Shown one piece after another: positions 33,974 to 44,395 of a stretch of DNA of 64,000 nucleotides (position 1 is the stretch's first letter; each line of letters starts with the position of its first letter). This stretch comes from Asterias amurensis. Its lineage: Eukaryota > Echinodermata > Asteroidea > Forcipulatida > Asteriidae. Location: the NCBI RefSeq assembly GCF_032118995.1, contig NC_092666.1, positions 13,342,501-13,406,500 on the forward strand. The letters run 5' to 3'. Under the pieces are notes generated by a model that saw only the letters and a program-made list of their open reading frames with translations, was not told the origin of the DNA and did no database searches. The translations under genes and the position numbers were made by a program.

Positions 33974-34108
33974 GCGTATTGAGCGTCACTGAGAGACGGA
34001 CATGAGCATTACATAACGTAGTCCAACATACCTTACAGGGAAGTAGACCTATACGGTAATTGAAGCGCGTAGAGCGTCACTGGGGGACGGATACGCACGC
34101 TTCTTGTT

Positions 34109-34114
34109 TTTATT
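34109..34114 (-). promoter_or_regulatory. Poly(A) signal AATAAA for DUF1647-like gene 1
   Basis: TTTATT on the plus strand is AATAAA on the minus strand, 60 bases beyond the TAA/TGA-type end of the coding exon at 34174. Position and orientation are right for cleavage near 34090. Confidence 0.5.
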
Positions 34115-34173
34115 ATTAACAGTCCCAAGTCAGAACAAAACACACAGTAGTATAATCTAAATAACAACAATTT

Positions 34174-34704
34174 TCAGTGTGGGGCATTTTTCGGACAATA
34201 TTTAATGTTCGCATCACTTTTTCCTCGTACTATTTCAACAATGGCGTCGAATTCATCAGAGTGATTGTTCTCCTCAGTCCACGTGTACCTGAGATTTTTA
34301 TAGACGATAATGGCCAACGCCGAAGCATCATAACGATGTATTCCATACTTTGATCCTACCGGCGCGATACATTGATTCTTCATGCCACATTCAAGCCACG
34401 GATCGAAGACTTTCTCCCAAATCATCGAGTTATTGGCGATGAGAACTCGCCCAGCCGAGATGTGGGGTGCGGCTTGTTTAGAGTTAAAGTACTCCACTCT
34501 ATCCACGCCTAACTCAGCATACATTTTGGCGTTTGTGAAGTAATATTGGTGCTTTATTTTCTTGGGGAGTTTGGGGTCGAAGCTGTGAATGTGAAACATG
34601 AAGCCGTGGTTGTGGCGAAGAAGCCGGAAGAGGGTCCGTAGGTTACCCTTGAAGCGGACTGAAGAATCTCCGTAAAATATGACGCCAAACTCTTTCAAAG
34701 CCTC
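34174..34704 (-). CDS. DUF1647-like gene 1, exon 4 (last)
   Basis: The acceptor CTTTTATCAACAG precedes GAGGCTTTGAAAGAG; the frame runs 176 codons to the stop at 34174. It starts EALKEFGVIFYGDSSVRF, the end of the DUF1647 core. It continues with HSFDPKLP, APHISAGRVLIANN, a three-Cys segment (ECGMKNQC and KYCPKNAPH) and HRYDASALAIIVYKNL. The Cys residues are shared with the paralogue, so lumenal disulfides are likely. Confidence 0.9.
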   Translation of the reverse strand, partial: EALKEFGVIFYGDSSVRFKGNLRTLFRLLRHNHGFMFHIHSFDPKLPKKIKHQYYFTNAKMYAELGVDRVEYFNSKQAAPHISAGRVLIANNSMIWEKVFDPWLECGMKNQCIAPVGSKYGIHRYDASALAIIVYKNLRYTWTEENNHSDEFDAIVEIVRGKSDANIKYCPKNAPH

Positions 34705-37700
34705 CTGTTGATAAAAGAAGAAAATTTAAAGCAGCAAAATTAATGGTATTGAAAGGCAGTGGACACTATTGGTAGTTACAAATAATTATTAGCATAATTT
34801 TCCACGAATTTGATTTCGAGACCTCAAGTTTAGAACTTGAGGTCTCGAAATCAACCATATAAACGCATAGAACTTTGTGTGACGGATGGTGTTTTTTCTT
34901 TCATTATTATCTCGCAAGTTCGACGACCGATTGAGCTCAAATTTTCACAGGTTTGTTATTTTATTCATATGTTGATATGCACTAACTGTGAAGGCTAGTC
35001 TTTGACAATTACCAATAGTGTCCACTGGCTTTAACCACTAGTATTGGTACATTCTTTCATGTTTCATTCGTGAATTATTCTTCGTCACAATATATAAAAA
35101 CATGAAATTCCGTATCCCGTGCTGAAATCAAATTACGTTGTACATGCTAAAATAATGTTCTTCTCCTAAAACGAAAATTAATTTTCGTGACATTGTTTTA
35201 CTCGATTCTCAAAAACTACGGCACCTCAGCAAATAATATTTTAAGGTAGCCTAAAATTTCTACTATCATTTTCTTCAAAATGTGCATAAATTTTATGTGA
35301 ATCTGTGGACATTGTGTTTTGTGTTAGAAAAAAAGTACATAAGCCATTTATTGTGTATCTGTGGACAATGTGTTTTTTGTGAGCCAAAACCCTTTAAACA
35401 AAAATGACTTCTGATGAATCGCTTCAGGATTTGAAATTCTCTCCGTTACAAAAATGACACCATTTACAATGTGGTCGTCCTTAGTTGAACATACAACTGA
35501 TGCGAATCGGACACGCGTTTGAAATCAATCACAAAACGACCGTCAACCGCTCCGGATTTTGCGGTTAACAAACGTGGTAGCAGCTAGAAGGCTTTGTTAG
35601 ACGGGTTCGTAATTACTCAAAATAGTGCCAGCATAAAAAGTTCCTTTGTAACGAGCAACGGAGAGCTGTTGAGAGTATAAAACATTGTGAGAAACGGCTC
35701 CCTCTGAAGTATTTAAAGGCAGTGGACGCTATTTATTGGTAATCACTCAAAATAATTATCATCATAACACCTTTCTTGATTACGAGTAATGGGGAGAGGT
35801 TGATGGTATAAAACATTGTGAGAAACAGCTCCCTCTGAAGTGACGTAGTTTTCGAGAAAGAAGTAATTTTCCACGAATTTGATTTCGAGACCTCAAGTTT
35901 AGAATTTGAGGTCTCAAAATCGAGCATCAGAAAGCACACAACTTCGTGTGACAAGGGTACGTGTTTTTTTCTTTCATTAATTATCTCGCAAATTCGACGA
36001 CCGACTGGGCTCAAAATTTCACAGGATTGTTATTTTATGCATATGTTGAGATACACCAACTGTGAAGACAAGTCTTTGACAATTACCAATAGTGTCTACT
36101 GCCTTTAAGAAACAGGTACATTCTCACTCAGGACTTCAGCCTTTTATTATGCATCTGAAAGCACACAAAGGAATGCAACAAGGGTTTTTTTTCTTTCACT
36201 ATTCTCTTGCAAATCGATGACCAACTAAGCTCAAATTTCCACAGATTTGTTATTTTTGTGCATATGTTGGGATACACAAAATAAGAATACTGGTCTTTGA
36301 CAATTACCCAAGGCGTCCAGTGCCTTTACATTTTACTTACGCGTATGATGATGATTTTCCACGTGTACGTGTGTACGGTCCGTACGTGGGGTGGGTACTT
36401 GCTGAAGTCGAACCCGCGAATTTTGACATTACACATTGTGCTTAACTGTAAAAGAAAATACGGCAGTTTGACAAGTCAGTTACAGTAGAACATGGTCACG
36501 AGGCTGGTTAGCATTAGGCTTTTTAATATATCAAATAATAGTCAACAGTCTGTGTTTTATCGTCACACTTGATTTACTAATAGGCCTACAGTTAAATTCA
36601 ATGCCCGTCTAAAAACATAAAAATGGCAAACATACAATGGTCACTGTGGGCCATTTAATTCATTCCTTAAACCATCTCAGCTCCATGGGGTATAGTGTAC
36701 AGACTGTGTGCTGCCGAATATGTAGCGCACTATAAATCAAATCAATCACAATCTCCAAGGGTGGAGGAGAGAAGCAACTATAGAAGGGTGTCTTGCTCCT
36801 GGAACGAAAAATAAAAGTGCATCACCAAGACAATCCGCATCCACAGGACTTAAGCAACATATAGCATCAGAGTCCAGCTTTCTCCAGAAGACGATCAGAG
36901 CATACTGATCGAAACGTCGAGTTGAAACCAACGTTTCTTTTCAGGACCACTCAAACTCATTTAGAGACAGTCATTACATGGTGTTACCGCAAACCTTTCC
37001 ATAAAAATAAAAAGTGTTACCTTTTTGTAGGTTTTGTTCTTCAAGCCCAAGTCGTATAGATAGATCGGCGTGTTCGGCATGTACTGTTGTGCAGACGCGA
37101 TCATACCCATGGCTTCCTTTACGTGGTTGTCAGACACGGCGGTCACGATCACCATTCGTTCGAACATGGCGTCGAGGTCGGTCATTTCACTCATGTTGGT
37201 GAGATGGCTCGGAGGTCTACCGAGGTCGAGTTCTGGCACAGGTCGAGTTGTCTTTGTCATGGCGGTTGTGGTGTTTGATTGACCAGCTTGTCCCGTTTCA
37301 TGGTCTTGTGGTTTGGCGACAATGAGCACTTGGTCGACATTTCTCTGGACGGATCGGTTACCATCTATAAAAAAAATAACAAACAAACTCTGCTAAGCTA
37401 GTTTTTAATGCTGGCAATTATGTTAAAATTACAGACAGTGGTCGCAATAGCTCATACAACAATGTTTATAGTTTTTAGGTCAGGTTGGCATTAGCATCAT
37501 TTGTAAATCTCTTTTGGGTAGTGTTGGTTCTGAAAAGAACCGGTGGTTGACAACTCAATGTTCCGAACAGATGCGTCTTTATAAGTGTTAAGTTAAAGGA
37601 ACACGTTGCCTTGGATCGGTCGAGTTGGTATTTGAAAAGCGTTTGTAACCTTCTGTTATAAAATGCATATATGGTTAAAAAAGATGATTTAAAATTAAAA

Positions 37701-38711
37701 TACAATGATCCACACAAATTTACCTCGAAATTGCGTGGTTTTCCTTTTACTCTTCGAACTAACACGGTCGACCATAAAATGGGAGTCAAAAATTTGACTC
37801 CCAATGGCCGACCGTGTTTGTCGACGAGGTAACAGGAAAACCACGTAATTTCGAGTGATACTTGTGTGGTTCATTGTATTATACTTTTAAAATATGTTTC
37901 TAATCATATGCATTTTGAAACAAACGGTTACAAATTTCCAAAGACAAATTCGACCGATCCAAGGCACCGTGTTCCTTTAAATCACACTGACGGCAGTGTT
38001 TTTCAACCACGCCAGCACTCAATACTTCTGGGTCATAATTGACCTACTTCTGAATCATATGACCGGGAAATTTGTGTCAAAATGACCGAGCAGACATGGG
38101 TCAAGATTTCGCAGAATCTGAGTTCAAATCACACTTTTTAAAACCACTTCCGGGTCACCTGGAACGAGAAATCCATGTCAATCCTGTCCAAGGAGGTTCT
38201 ATATTAAAGTGACATCGTCAAAAAAAGAAATTTGTAACCGGTAGACAATCATTGTTTAGTTCACTCAACAGAGCACGTATGTGTGTCCAATACCATAGAG
38301 CTGCTTAAGCAGACAATGTTGCTTACAAATTGTGTGCTTAGCGAAAAGTAAACAGGCTACCAGTCACAAATGGTGCATGTGTACATGGTATTTTGGCTGG
38401 TTACCTTATTCTGGTAAACACATTTGTGTTGCGCTGAGCAAGTTTTTGCTTAAGCAGTTCTAAAAAAAAAGTTGGTTGCTGGTTTAATATCCGGTATTAT
38501 GAAGTTGGGCGCTGGCCGCCAAATGAGGAATATGGGAGTGTGGCTGGGGGGGGGGGGGGGGGGTGAACTTACTGTCACGGTATACAAGGAGTGGTATGAG
38601 AGCAACCAATCCAAGAACAAACACGAGGAACACTTTCCTGGAACGGCTTAGCAGAAAGTTTCTGGTGATATTAAGAAAACAAAGAAAAGGTGTGAGTATT
38701 TTCCGAGGCAT
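34174..38711 (-). CDS. DUF1647-like type II membrane protein, gene 1 (whole coding span, four exons)
   Basis: Reassembled exons are 38573-38661 (or up to 38711), 37021-37364, 36341-36445 and 34174-34704. Intron phases are 1, 0, 0. The protein has about 355-372 residues. A hydrophobic anchor (FLVFVLGLVALIPLLV) lies near the N-terminus, followed by a Thr/Pro/Gln-rich stem. The conserved domain then runs MVIVTAVSDNH, YLYDLGL, FDFSKYP, YTWK and FYGDSSVRF, ending with HRYDASALAIIVYKNL. This order matches DUF1647 (PF07801), a family I take to be Golgi glycosyltransferase-like; the donor, acceptor and reaction are unknown. N-glycosylation sequons occur in the stem. Gene 2 at 46967-54881 is its tandem paralogue in the same orientation. 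Confidence 0.85.
34751..35034 (-). mobile_element. Family A MITE, copy 10, internally deleted, in intron 3 of gene 1
   Basis: The ends are GAAAGGCAGTGGACACTATT and ACCAATAGTGTCCACTGGCTTTAA. About 100 bases between the left end and the palindrome are missing. The left end lies only 47 bases upstream of the exon 4 acceptor. Confidence 0.8.
35035..35607. other. Intron 3 of gene 1 with a family P half element
   Basis: A right-half family P fragment lies at about 35145-35355 (TTTTCGTGACATTGTTTTAC, GTGGACATTGTGTTTTGTG). Nothing else is recognised. Confidence 0.4.
35608..36329 (-). mobile_element. Stack of family A MITEs (fragment, copy 11 full, palindrome-less fragment) in intron 3 of gene 1
   Basis: A left-end fragment (35608-35711) stops at GGCTCCCTCTGAAGTA. 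A full copy follows at 35712-36108, with ends TTTAAAGGCAGTGGACGCTA and AATAGTGTCTACTGCCTTTAA. A right-half fragment of the palindrome-less subfamily (about 36120-36329) ends GGCGTCCAGTGCCTTTACA. The last edge is about 11 bases from exon 3. Confidence 0.75.
36341..36445 (-). CDS. DUF1647-like gene 1, exon 3 (35 codons)
   Basis: The acceptor TTTCTTTTACAG and donor CGC|GTAAGT bound exactly 105 bases, in phase 0 at both ends. It reads LSTMCNVKIRGFDFSKYPPH and then VRTVHTYTWKIIIIR. The FDFSKYP and WK motifs fill the gap in the DUF1647 core between exons 2 and 4. The paralogous exon at 50780-50884 has the same length, phases and motif positions, which confirms it. It was found by searching the intron for the missing motif. 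Confidence 0.88.
36446..37020. other. Intron 2 of gene 1 with an inverted family J element
   Basis: A family J copy in inverse orientation lies at about 36885-37005 (CATACTGATCGAAACGTCGA, CATGGTGTTACCGCAAACC), ending about 15 bases from the exon 2 donor. The remainder is not recognised. Confidence 0.5.
37021..37364 (-). CDS. DUF1647-like gene 1, exon 2 (stem and start of domain)
   Basis: The acceptor TTTTTTATAG and donor AAAAAG|GTAACA bound 344 bases: two bases completing a codon with exon 1, then 114 codons. The stem part is GNRSVQRNVDQVLIVAKPQD followed by a Thr-rich stretch with N-T-T and N-M-S sequons. The domain begins at LDAMFERMVIVTAVSDNHVK and runs to IYLYDLGLKNKTYKK. The stem is shorter and diverged compared with gene 2; the domain is strongly conserved. 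Confidence 0.88.
37593..37980. mobile_element. Family B long-hairpin MITE, copy 3
   Basis: The ends are TTAAAGGAACACGTTGCCTT and GGCACCGTGTTCCTTTAA. The centre at about 37787 is GGGAGTCAAAAATTTGACTC. It sits in intron 1 of DUF1647-like gene 1. Confidence 0.85.
38285..38464. repeat. Family E relative, copy 3
   Basis: CCATAGAGCTGCTTAAGCA at the left and GCTTAAGCAGTTCTA at the right are inverted, with GTAAACAGGCTACCAGTCAC and CTGGTAAACACATTTGTG-type blocks between. It is a diverged member of the same group as 1342-1587 and 53511-53694. Confidence 0.5.
38573..38661 (-). CDS. DUF1647-like gene 1, exon 1 (signal anchor)
   Basis: The donor CGTGACA|GTAAGT leaves in phase 1, as in gene 2. The exon codes NFLLSRSRKVFLVFVLGLVA and then LIPLLVYRD: a basic flank and one membrane segment, the type II anchor. 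Two starts are possible. Either the exon begins at an acceptor with a long pyrimidine tract (TTTGTTTTCTTAATATCACCAG region, ending 38662) and the ATG is in an unseen exon, or translation starts at ATG 38709-38711 (MPRKILTPFLCFLNITR). The acceptor looks good, but the second option needs no extra exon. Confidence 0.75.
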
Positions 38712-38712
38712 T

Positions 38713-39090
38713 GTTGACACTATTGGTAATTACTCAAAGTAATTATTAGCATAAAACCTCACTTGGTAACGGGTAATGGGGAGAGAGGTTTGTGGTATTA
38801 AACATTGTGAAATATGGCTCCCTCTGAAGTGGCGTTGTTTTCAAGAAAGAAGTAATTTTCCACGAGCTTAATTTCGAGACCTCAGATTTAGAATTTGAGG
38901 TCTCGAAATCAAGCATCTGAACGCACACAACTACGTGCGACAAGGGTGTTTTTTTTCCTTTCATTAAAATCTCGCAACTTCGACAACCGATTGGGCTCAA
39001 ATTTTCACAGGTTAGTTATTTTATGCATATGTTGAGATACCAACTTTTAAAGACTCGTCTTTGGTCAATTTGGTCATGCAATTGTATCCG
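38713..39090 (-). mobile_element. Family A MITE, copy 12, abutting the possible start codon of gene 1
   Basis: It begins TTGACACTATTGGTAATTAC, so the outermost bases are missing, and carries the central palindrome near 38872-38912. The right end is decayed (TTTGGTCATGCAATTGTATC). The left edge lies 1-2 bases from ATG 38711. Confidence 0.75.
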
Positions 39091-39347
39091 CTTTTGGTAT
39101 TGGTTTTTAAGACGTTTTAATTTCGCTGTTTTTTGCCGAATGATTTTGTTGGTCATCCTGCAGAAGCAAAGTCAACTCGTCTTTGACATAAACAATTAAA
39201 ATCTAGTAAAAAACTGGTACATTGGTCGTGCGAATTATGGAAATTGAGCATAGGGCGCCCTCTCACTGCTTGAAATTTGCAGCGTAAGCGTAACCGTCAT
39301 GCTTTGGGGGCAGACCAAAATGTACACCAACAATTGACGGGGTAAGC
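39091..39347. other. No gene or repeat recognised
   Basis: This short non-coding spacer lies upstream of DUF1647-like gene 1. Any promoter is not identifiable by eye. Confidence 0.3.
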
Positions 39348-39503
39348 AAGGGTCGATTTCACAAACAGTTAGCACTAGGTCATATAACTTTAGAACTAGT
39401 CCTAGGGGATAAACAAAAACTTACGGTAGTCCTATTAAGTTAGGACGAGTAACTCGTCCTAACTCGAGACAAGACTAGTCTTAACTCTTTGTGAAATCCA
39501 CCA
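39348..39503. mobile_element. Family F element, copy 3
   Basis: The ends are AGGGTCGATTTCACAAACAG and CTTTGTGAAATCCACC, with GTTAGGACGAGTAACTCGTC and further TCCTAACT palindromic blocks inside. Confidence 0.75.
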
Positions 39504-39924
39504 AGACATTTTTAGCTGTAATTCGGGTAGCGGGCAACCGAACCTCTTTTGGGCAGTTCCATCCGGAGTTTCCCATAAAAATAGCAATCAGAAAATGAAA
39601 GAGCAAGCTAAGCGTCCACACAAAATCCCAATTTTGTTTAATGACTTAACCCCGGGGGCCAACTAGGGACACTTTAGGAGCGGGTGCTGCGACGAGGTGA
39701 AGTTCAATTGTATCCGGTCACCTCGTTCCCAATCCATCTCGACGTCATGGTGGGGAGCTCTCTGCAAACCTGTTTTACTGGCACGCATCTAGTTTAGGTA
39801 AACATGAAAGGTCAAAAAACTATATGTTGACGATAAATCGTTTGTTTGTGTGAATTTCAGATCATGACCAAAATACTTTGTATTCAAACCAAATACTCAG
39901 TGTACTGAACAATAAATAACCATA
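39504..39924. other. No gene or repeat recognised
   Basis: No exon signals or repeat family could be matched here. Confidence 0.3.
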
Positions 39925-40290
39925 CAGTAATAATATCGAAGTCTTATACAGCGCACGTATCTACCAAACAAGGTACTCCAGGCGCTGAGAATATACAAAC
40001 TTTCGTAAAGATAGGTTATTGCAGTGATGAACTCTGAGACCCAATTATTTAGCACCTTATGAGGGTTTACAAGGTGCTACGGCGCATTAAGCAGCCACAA
40101 CCAGGAACACCGGGGCAACCCCCTCACTTTTCGTTTAGTACACTGGGGTCGATTTCACAAAGAGTTAGGACTAGTCCTAACCTAGGACTAGTCCTAGGCG
40201 ATATACAAAATGCATGGATAGTCCTAACTCTTTGTGAAACCCACCCCTGGGTTCTTTTACATGCGTTGCACAACACACGTGACCAACGGC
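39925..40290 (+). repeat. Family G repeat, copy 3, with family F inserted
   Basis: It contains CAAGGTACTCCAGGCGCTGA, AAGATAGGTTATTGCAGTGA, GCAGCCACAACCAGGAACAC and, after the insertion, TTCTTTTACATGCGTTGCAC. A similar uninterrupted order is at 49730-49945. The family F element at 40146-40250 splits CACTGGG from TTCTTTTAC. Confidence 0.65.
40146..40250. mobile_element. Family F element, copy 4, nested in family G
   Basis: The ends are GGGTCGATTTCACAAAGAGT and CTTTGTGAAACCCACCCC. It interrupts the family G sequence between CACTGG and GGGTTCTTTTAC, with a possible short duplicated GGG at the edges. Confidence 0.7.
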
Positions 40291-40338
40291 TTTATGTTCC
40301 ATCCGAAAGGACGAACCAACTGCTAAGTGTCATTGTAA

Positions 40339-40870
40339 TTAAAGGGCATTGGAAACCTGGTTATTACTCAAAGTACTGGTTAGCTTAAAAAGTTACTTGG
40401 TAACAAGCATGAGCCGTTGATACTATAAAACATTGTGAGAAACGACACCCGTTGAATGGGGTACTTTTTAAGGAAGGGGTAATTTCTTACTCATACTAGA
40501 AGCCTGTTATTATGCATCTGAAAGCACATGAAGCATCAAGATTCACAATTTGGGGGCCCTGAAAAATGTCTTTATTAAATTAAAACCACATTTCTACTCG
40601 AAGTGAAATTTTCTATAAAATACGATTGAAATGTGATGTAAACTTCTAACCAAATGGTTACGAGTTATGGGGAGTAATGGGGAGAGGTTGATAGTATAAA
40701 ACAATGTGAGATACGGCTCCCTCTAAATTAACGTATTTTTCGAGAAAGATATATTTTTCCACGAATTTGATTTCAAGACCTCAGATTTAGAATTTGAGGT
40801 CTCGAAATCAAGCATCTGAAAGCACAGAACTTCGTGTGTCAAGGATATTTTTTTCTTTCATTATTATCTC
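40339..40870 (-). mobile_element. Composite of two family A fragments (copy 13)
   Basis: The first part (40339-40535) starts TTAAAGGGCATTGGAAACCT and belongs to the palindrome-less subfamily. The second part (about 40665-40870) has GGGGAGTAATGGGGAGAGGT and a central palindrome, and ends at TTATTATCTCGCA. Confidence 0.6.
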
Positions 40871-42305
40871 GCATTTATATTCCGCCCCTTACATACAAAT
40901 TGAACAGAGGCGCAGAACACATGTTTAAAAGCACAGAGTGGAAGAAAAAAGACTGGTCACCAGGCCATGCCCGAACAAAAGTATGGGGATACGTCTGTCC
41001 CGCCAAAAGAGAACTAATTAGTTACTTATTACATAGGCCTATCTCTTTAAAAAGAAATAGACGCCTATCTATGCTGAAATTCTAAACTAACTGGCAAGGT
41101 GACCATAGACATTAAAAAGCTAAAAAGCGGTTTTAAAAAGATAGATTTTTATATAACATTAATAATAAATTTAAAAGAGATGAGTTTCTGTTCGCTACGT
41201 ATTTTATGTATTCATGTAGGATAAAACCAATGATGCATTTACCAAAACAACTGACGGACGAAAATATGTGGTAATATTTTTCATACATATTAAGGAAGGA
41301 AACGCACCTTAAAGTATGTTTTCCTCCAAAATACTGACGTTTTATAGTAAGGCGTACGTTATACGGTTCAGTATGGTGTAGGACTTGAACGGGTTCGGAC
41401 CAAATTTCACCATGCCCCTCAAATCAAACAGCTTTAAAAATTAAAGTTAATCTGTTGTTGTTGTTGCAGTTAAAGTTTACTTCTGCATATCATTACTTTA
41501 ATATTAGTCATCATTGAAATCCCACATAGTTTTATTCATTACTTTTCAGATGATCAATTTGTACGGTTACCGATCCATCCATGCTTAAAGGCAGGACCAA
41601 CGCAGTTATAGGCAGTAATCATGATACCACAAAATGCATATAGTAAACTATACAAAAATATGGTCGACAAAACGGCACTTCTACTTCTAATTCCCTACTC
41701 GACAAAGTCCCATGATGGGATATCACTCCATGATGGGACACCACTTACCTTGCAACAATTGTTGTTACTTTCGTTATTTTCGTCATTTTCTTTGTATCAA
41801 CAACAAATTCTTCAGCATACAGCCGTAAGTCCTACAGGTGTTGGGTCTTTTATATGACGACCATACAGAGAAAACACTGGAATCTCCCGCACTAAACACA
41901 ATACCACAAAACGAGTAGGTCCGAAACACCGTGGATAAAGCGCTGTGTGTGTACCACCGTATACCGTGTATTATGCCTTTTCGACCCCTCCAAACCACGC
42001 ACACCAGACGGCAGAAACAATCACTGGTTCGTACTTTCGTGTGTAGTTCATATTAATTTCTCCCTATACATCACTGGGAATCCATTTTAAAAAGATTTAT
42101 TTTCTAGAGCTCTTACTGTATGGTTGAATGAGCATACATATATACTTGCACGATTGTGTATATATGTGCATCGAGTGCGGACAGAGAAGTGTTATGAATG
42201 AAACAGGTAGGCACGCCCGCAAAGGTATGTTCCCATAGACCTTTCCATTGTTCAGCCTGGCATAGCCGGGTCGAGTGTTGGCAAAGCACTCAATCGTGTT
42301 ACGTT
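40871..42305. other. No gene recognised
   Basis: A local CCCATGATGGGATATCACTC / CCATGATGGGACACC near-duplication lies at 41709-41740. The open frames here lack splice context. Nothing else is seen. Confidence 0.3.
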
Positions 42306-42577
42306 TGGTAGTTTTCAAAGACCAGTATTCTCACTTAGTGTATCCAAACATATTTGCATAAAATAACAAACCTGTGAATTGGGCTCAATTGGTCGTCGAA
42401 TTTGAAAGAGAATAATGAAAGAAGAAAAAAAAACACCCTTGTTGTATTACTTTTTGTGCTTTCAGATGCATGGTAAAAGGCTTCAGTTGAAGTCTCTTAT
42501 AATTTGAAAGAAAATTAGTTCATCAAAAACTAAGTTACCTCAGGGGAGCCGTTTCTCATGTTTTATCATACCAATTG
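42306..42577 (+). mobile_element. Family A MITE fragment, copy 14 (palindrome-less subfamily)
   Basis: It runs from TTTTCAAAGACCAGTATTCT through AATAACAAACCTGTGAATTG and GGTAAAAGGCTTCAGTTGAA to GGGAGCCGTTTCTCATG. Both termini are missing. Confidence 0.6.
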
Positions 42578-42639
42578 TTTTATTTTCTGTGATGATCCAT
42601 GAGCTGAAATATCTCTTATTATTTGTTGATTTGTTTCCA

Positions 42640-42990
42640 ATAAATTCAACATAATATTTGTGAATCTTTTGTGCAACTATTCTAATGGCTATCTGTTTTT
42701 TGTTTGCATTTATTGCTTTGTATAGACGATGTGACCTATGTTTACATTCAAACCGCCCTCTGTTGACAAAACACGTCATGTTTCGCCGGGCACTGAGTTG
42801 CGCAGTCACAGTAAGATTGCGTACACTTTCTAGCTGGCTGCCAAAACACAAAGGTTTTGCCCGGCGGTATGCGCGCGAATCATGTTATGGTTTTCGTGTG
42901 ACGTCAGAGGTCACATCGTCTATAGTTTTCCATCCCCTGTGCAAAAACACGGGCTGTGACGTTGCAATAGAAAGTTCTTCAACAAATTCA
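42640..42990. repeat. Foldback element with GACGATGTGACC arms
   Basis: TATAGACGATGTGACCTATG near 42721 pairs with GAGGTCACATCGTCTATAG near 42907. Outer blocks also pair, such as AATAAATTCAACATAATATT with ACAAATTCAACATATTTTGG in inverted context. The open frames on both strands here are by-products. Confidence 0.5.
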
Positions 42991-43697
42991 ACATATTTTG
43001 GAATATTTGTGTAACATTTCTACAAACTATGACTATACGTGTTTGCTTAGCATTTATAGCTTTCCATAGCTTTTCAACCTTGGTTGGCAAAACCCATCGG
43101 GCCGTGATGTTTTGATAGAAATGTCTATTGTTCAATAGACGTCATCAAACGTGTGAGGTCGATTTTTGCTTCGGGCGCTTTCAAAGCTAAATGGTGGTTG
43201 GCTTAACATTTTGATAGTATTAAACAATACAGAAACTTGGCCAATAGAAAACTTGGTTGTATAGTCTTTTGGGTTTCATCATTCCCAATGCTGCGATTGG
43301 GACAGTTATGCCTGAGCTATTGTACAATGGCAGCCGCGAGAAAGACGGGCGACAATAACATAATAGGTAAAACGTATGATGTTGCTTTGTTTTACGTGGG
43401 GCAAAAAACACATACTTTATTATTACTGGGTAAATAATAGAAGAGTAAAAACTGACATAAAGATTGAAAGAAGTTCATATTTAATATTTTGGTCAAACCA
43501 AGGAGGAAGGAAATACAGGTCTCCCCCCCCCACCCCGACCCCACCCACCTGACTCATTGTTTACCCCTTGTTTTTCTGTTTGCTTTCTGACCCCCCCCCC
43601 CCTCCCCCTCTATAAGCAGCTGGTCACTTGACTGCATAAGTTACACTTGTATACCTGACTATTTTAGCCTCTTTAATAGGGAAAGACTCCGCTACGG
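42991..43697. other. No gene recognised; C-rich low-complexity tract
   Basis: A C-rich tract lies at about 43520-43608 with runs of 8-10 C. Elsewhere nothing is recognised. Confidence 0.35.
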
Positions 43698-44091
43698 TTT
43701 AAAGGCAGTGGACACTATTGCTATTTACTAAAAATAACTGTTAGCATAAAAAACTAACCTGTTAACAAGCAATGGGGAGCTGTTTATAGTATATAATACA
43801 TTGAGAGAAACGGCTCCCTCTGAAGTAACGTAGTTTTCCAGAAAGAAGTAATTTTCCACGAATTTGATTTCGAGACCTCAGAATCAGATTTTGAGGTCCC
43901 GAAATCAAGCATCTGAAAGCAAACAACTTCGTGTGACAAGGGTGTTTATTCTTCCATTATTATCTCGCAACTTTGACGGCCAACTGAGCTCATATTTCCA
44001 CAGGTTTGTTATTTTGTGCGATATGTTGAGATACACCAAGTGAAAAATTTTTATACTGGTCTTCAACAAATGACAATGTTGTCCAGTTAAA
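43698..44091 (-). mobile_element. Family A MITE, copy 15
   Basis: It begins TTTAAAGGCAGTGGACACTA. The palindrome near 43865-43908 is TTTCGAGACCTCAG against GAGGTCCCGAAATC. The right end is diverged (ATGACAATGTTGTCCAGTTAA). Confidence 0.8.
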
Positions 44092-44107
44092 CGACATCCG
44101 TTTATTT

Positions 44108-44229
44108 CACCAAACTCTTCCTAACTTAGGGTTATAGTCTTAGGACGAGTCCCAGCTTTACACTGTAACATGTAAACCTTAGGATCATAAGTTAGGACGA
44201 TTTAATCGCCCTAACTCGAGATAAGATTA
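44108..44229. repeat. Family F relative, copy 5
   Basis: CACCAAACTCTTCCTAACTT, TCTTAGGACGAGTCC and CGCCCTAACTCGAGATAAGA blocks match family F. The long central ACACTGTAACATGTAAACCT segment is shared with 51283-51400. Confidence 0.5.
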
Positions 44230-44232
44230 AGA

Positions 44233-44395
44233 GACCGATCCATTACGCCCCGCCTCCTTACCAGTTGACCAATCACAGCCGCGAAACCCGATGACCGTTA
44301 GTGCAAAGATCACCAAACGGTTCAAATGGTGATCAGATTTCGCGGTTGAGATTGGTCAACTGGTAAGGAGGCGGGGCGTAATGGATCGGTGTATT
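44233..44395. mobile_element. Family H inverted-repeat element, copy 2
   Basis: The left arm GACCGATCCATTACGCCCCG continues through CCTCCTTACCAGTTGACCAA. The right arm is its near-perfect complement ending ATGGATCGGTGTAT. Each arm is about 60 bases, with TGATCACC/GGTGATCA-type pairing inside. Confidence 0.8.

Larger units (their letters stand above)
37365..38572. other. Intron 1 of gene 1 with B, J and E elements and a homopolymer tract
   Basis: It contains a family J fragment (37523-37575), family B copy 3 (37593-37980), an E-like element (38285-38464) and an uninterrupted G run at about 38546-38563. That run reads as C on the transcribed strand and starts about 10 bases after the exon 1 donor. 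Confidence 0.55.

Noticed and set aside
42540..43014. Open frames on both strands with Cys and Arg residues.
   Set aside because: They overlap the foldback at 42640-42990 and have no start context or family.
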